From contig JAACEA010000445.1 of NCBI GenBank assembly GCA_009936695.1, positions 1 to 5,323 on the forward strand: a stretch of 5,323 bases of DNA, given 5' to 3'. Origin of the DNA: Planctomycetia bacterium. Lineage in GTDB: Bacteria; Planctomycetota; Phycisphaerae; Phycisphaerales; SM1A02. Positions within the stretch are counted from its first letter, which is position 1. The number at the start of each line of letters is the position of its first letter. The notes beneath the pieces were generated by a model, which was not told the DNA's origin, ran no database searches, and was given only the letters and a program-made list of their open reading frames with translations. Below, in pieces: positions 5,197 through 5,323 of this stretch. Position numbers and translations under genes: made by a program.

Positions 5197-5323
5197 CCGG
5201 CTGCACCGCCGCCGCCCCCTTCGATCTTCACCGTCCGTCTCGCGTGCCGGATCCCCCCGGACCGGAACTTCCGCCGGAATGCCGGCATCGGATGTGACGT
5301 GCCCTACGCTCCCGCTCGGAGTC

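Noticed and set aside
4968..5288. Minus-strand open frame over the lepB 3' end and downstream gap
   Set aside because: It lies mostly antisense to lepB box E, is basic and low in complexity, and has no motif or start signal.
5261..5288. Short palindromes after lepB (CGGAACTTCCG, ATGCCGGCAT) as a terminator
   Set aside because: They are overlapping palindromes with loops of 0-1 base or stems of only 4 pairs, and no U-tract follows.
5305..5323. TACGCT as a -10 box for a next plus-strand gene, with GGAG at 5318-5321 as a ribosome site
   Set aside because: No start codon falls 7-9 bases after the hexamer and the window ends, so it cannot be tested here.

Overview
The window is GC-rich chromosomal DNA (roughly two thirds G+C by eye) with tightly packed bacterial genes. 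I infer a planctomycete, probably of the Phycisphaerae type. The reasons are a signal peptidase I with a very long insert between its catalytic boxes, and two unassigned membrane proteins that pair CxxC zinc-ribbon knuckles with membrane helices, one ending in the CGxxLxTGRK signature often seen in that phylum. This is recall from sequence, not a search result.

Layout. Positions 1-860 (+) hold the 3' part of an unrecognised gene: an acidic leader, a four-cysteine zinc ribbon and about five membrane helices. It converges on a two-gene minus-strand unit. That unit reads from 2010 down to 878: first a 165-residue two-helix membrane protein with two CxxC knuckles, then a NeuD/PglD-family sugar acyltransferase joined to it by a 4-base TTGA stop/start overlap. 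Divergent from this unit is tmk (thymidylate kinase, 2119-2781, +). It meets gmk (guanylate kinase, 3486-2767, -) tail to tail with a 15-base overlap. Divergent from gmk is lepB (signal peptidase I, 3583-5196, +). The last 127 bases contain no gene I can support.

How the genes fit together. tmk and gmk are housekeeping nucleoside-monophosphate kinases that make dTDP and GDP for DNA and RNA synthesis. LepB cleaves signal peptides of exported proteins. The NeuD-like enzyme would acylate an amino sugar or sialic-like sugar, but no other glycan gene is visible, so its pathway is unknown. These look like neighbours rather than one pathway.

The most interesting signal is in the start regions. All four genes that begin a transcription unit here (the 165-residue membrane gene, tmk, gmk, lepB) lack a Shine-Dalgarno sequence. 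Each instead has a TAnnnT or close -10-like hexamer 7, 7, 7 and 9 bases before its ATG, which would put transcription start at or within a couple of bases of the start codon. The only operon-internal gene, the NeuD homologue, has a strong GGAGGG site and a TTG start. This suggests leaderless mRNAs for first genes and Shine-Dalgarno initiation for downstream genes. I saw no RNA gene, mobile element or CRISPR array, and nothing that amounts to a new multi-gene system.
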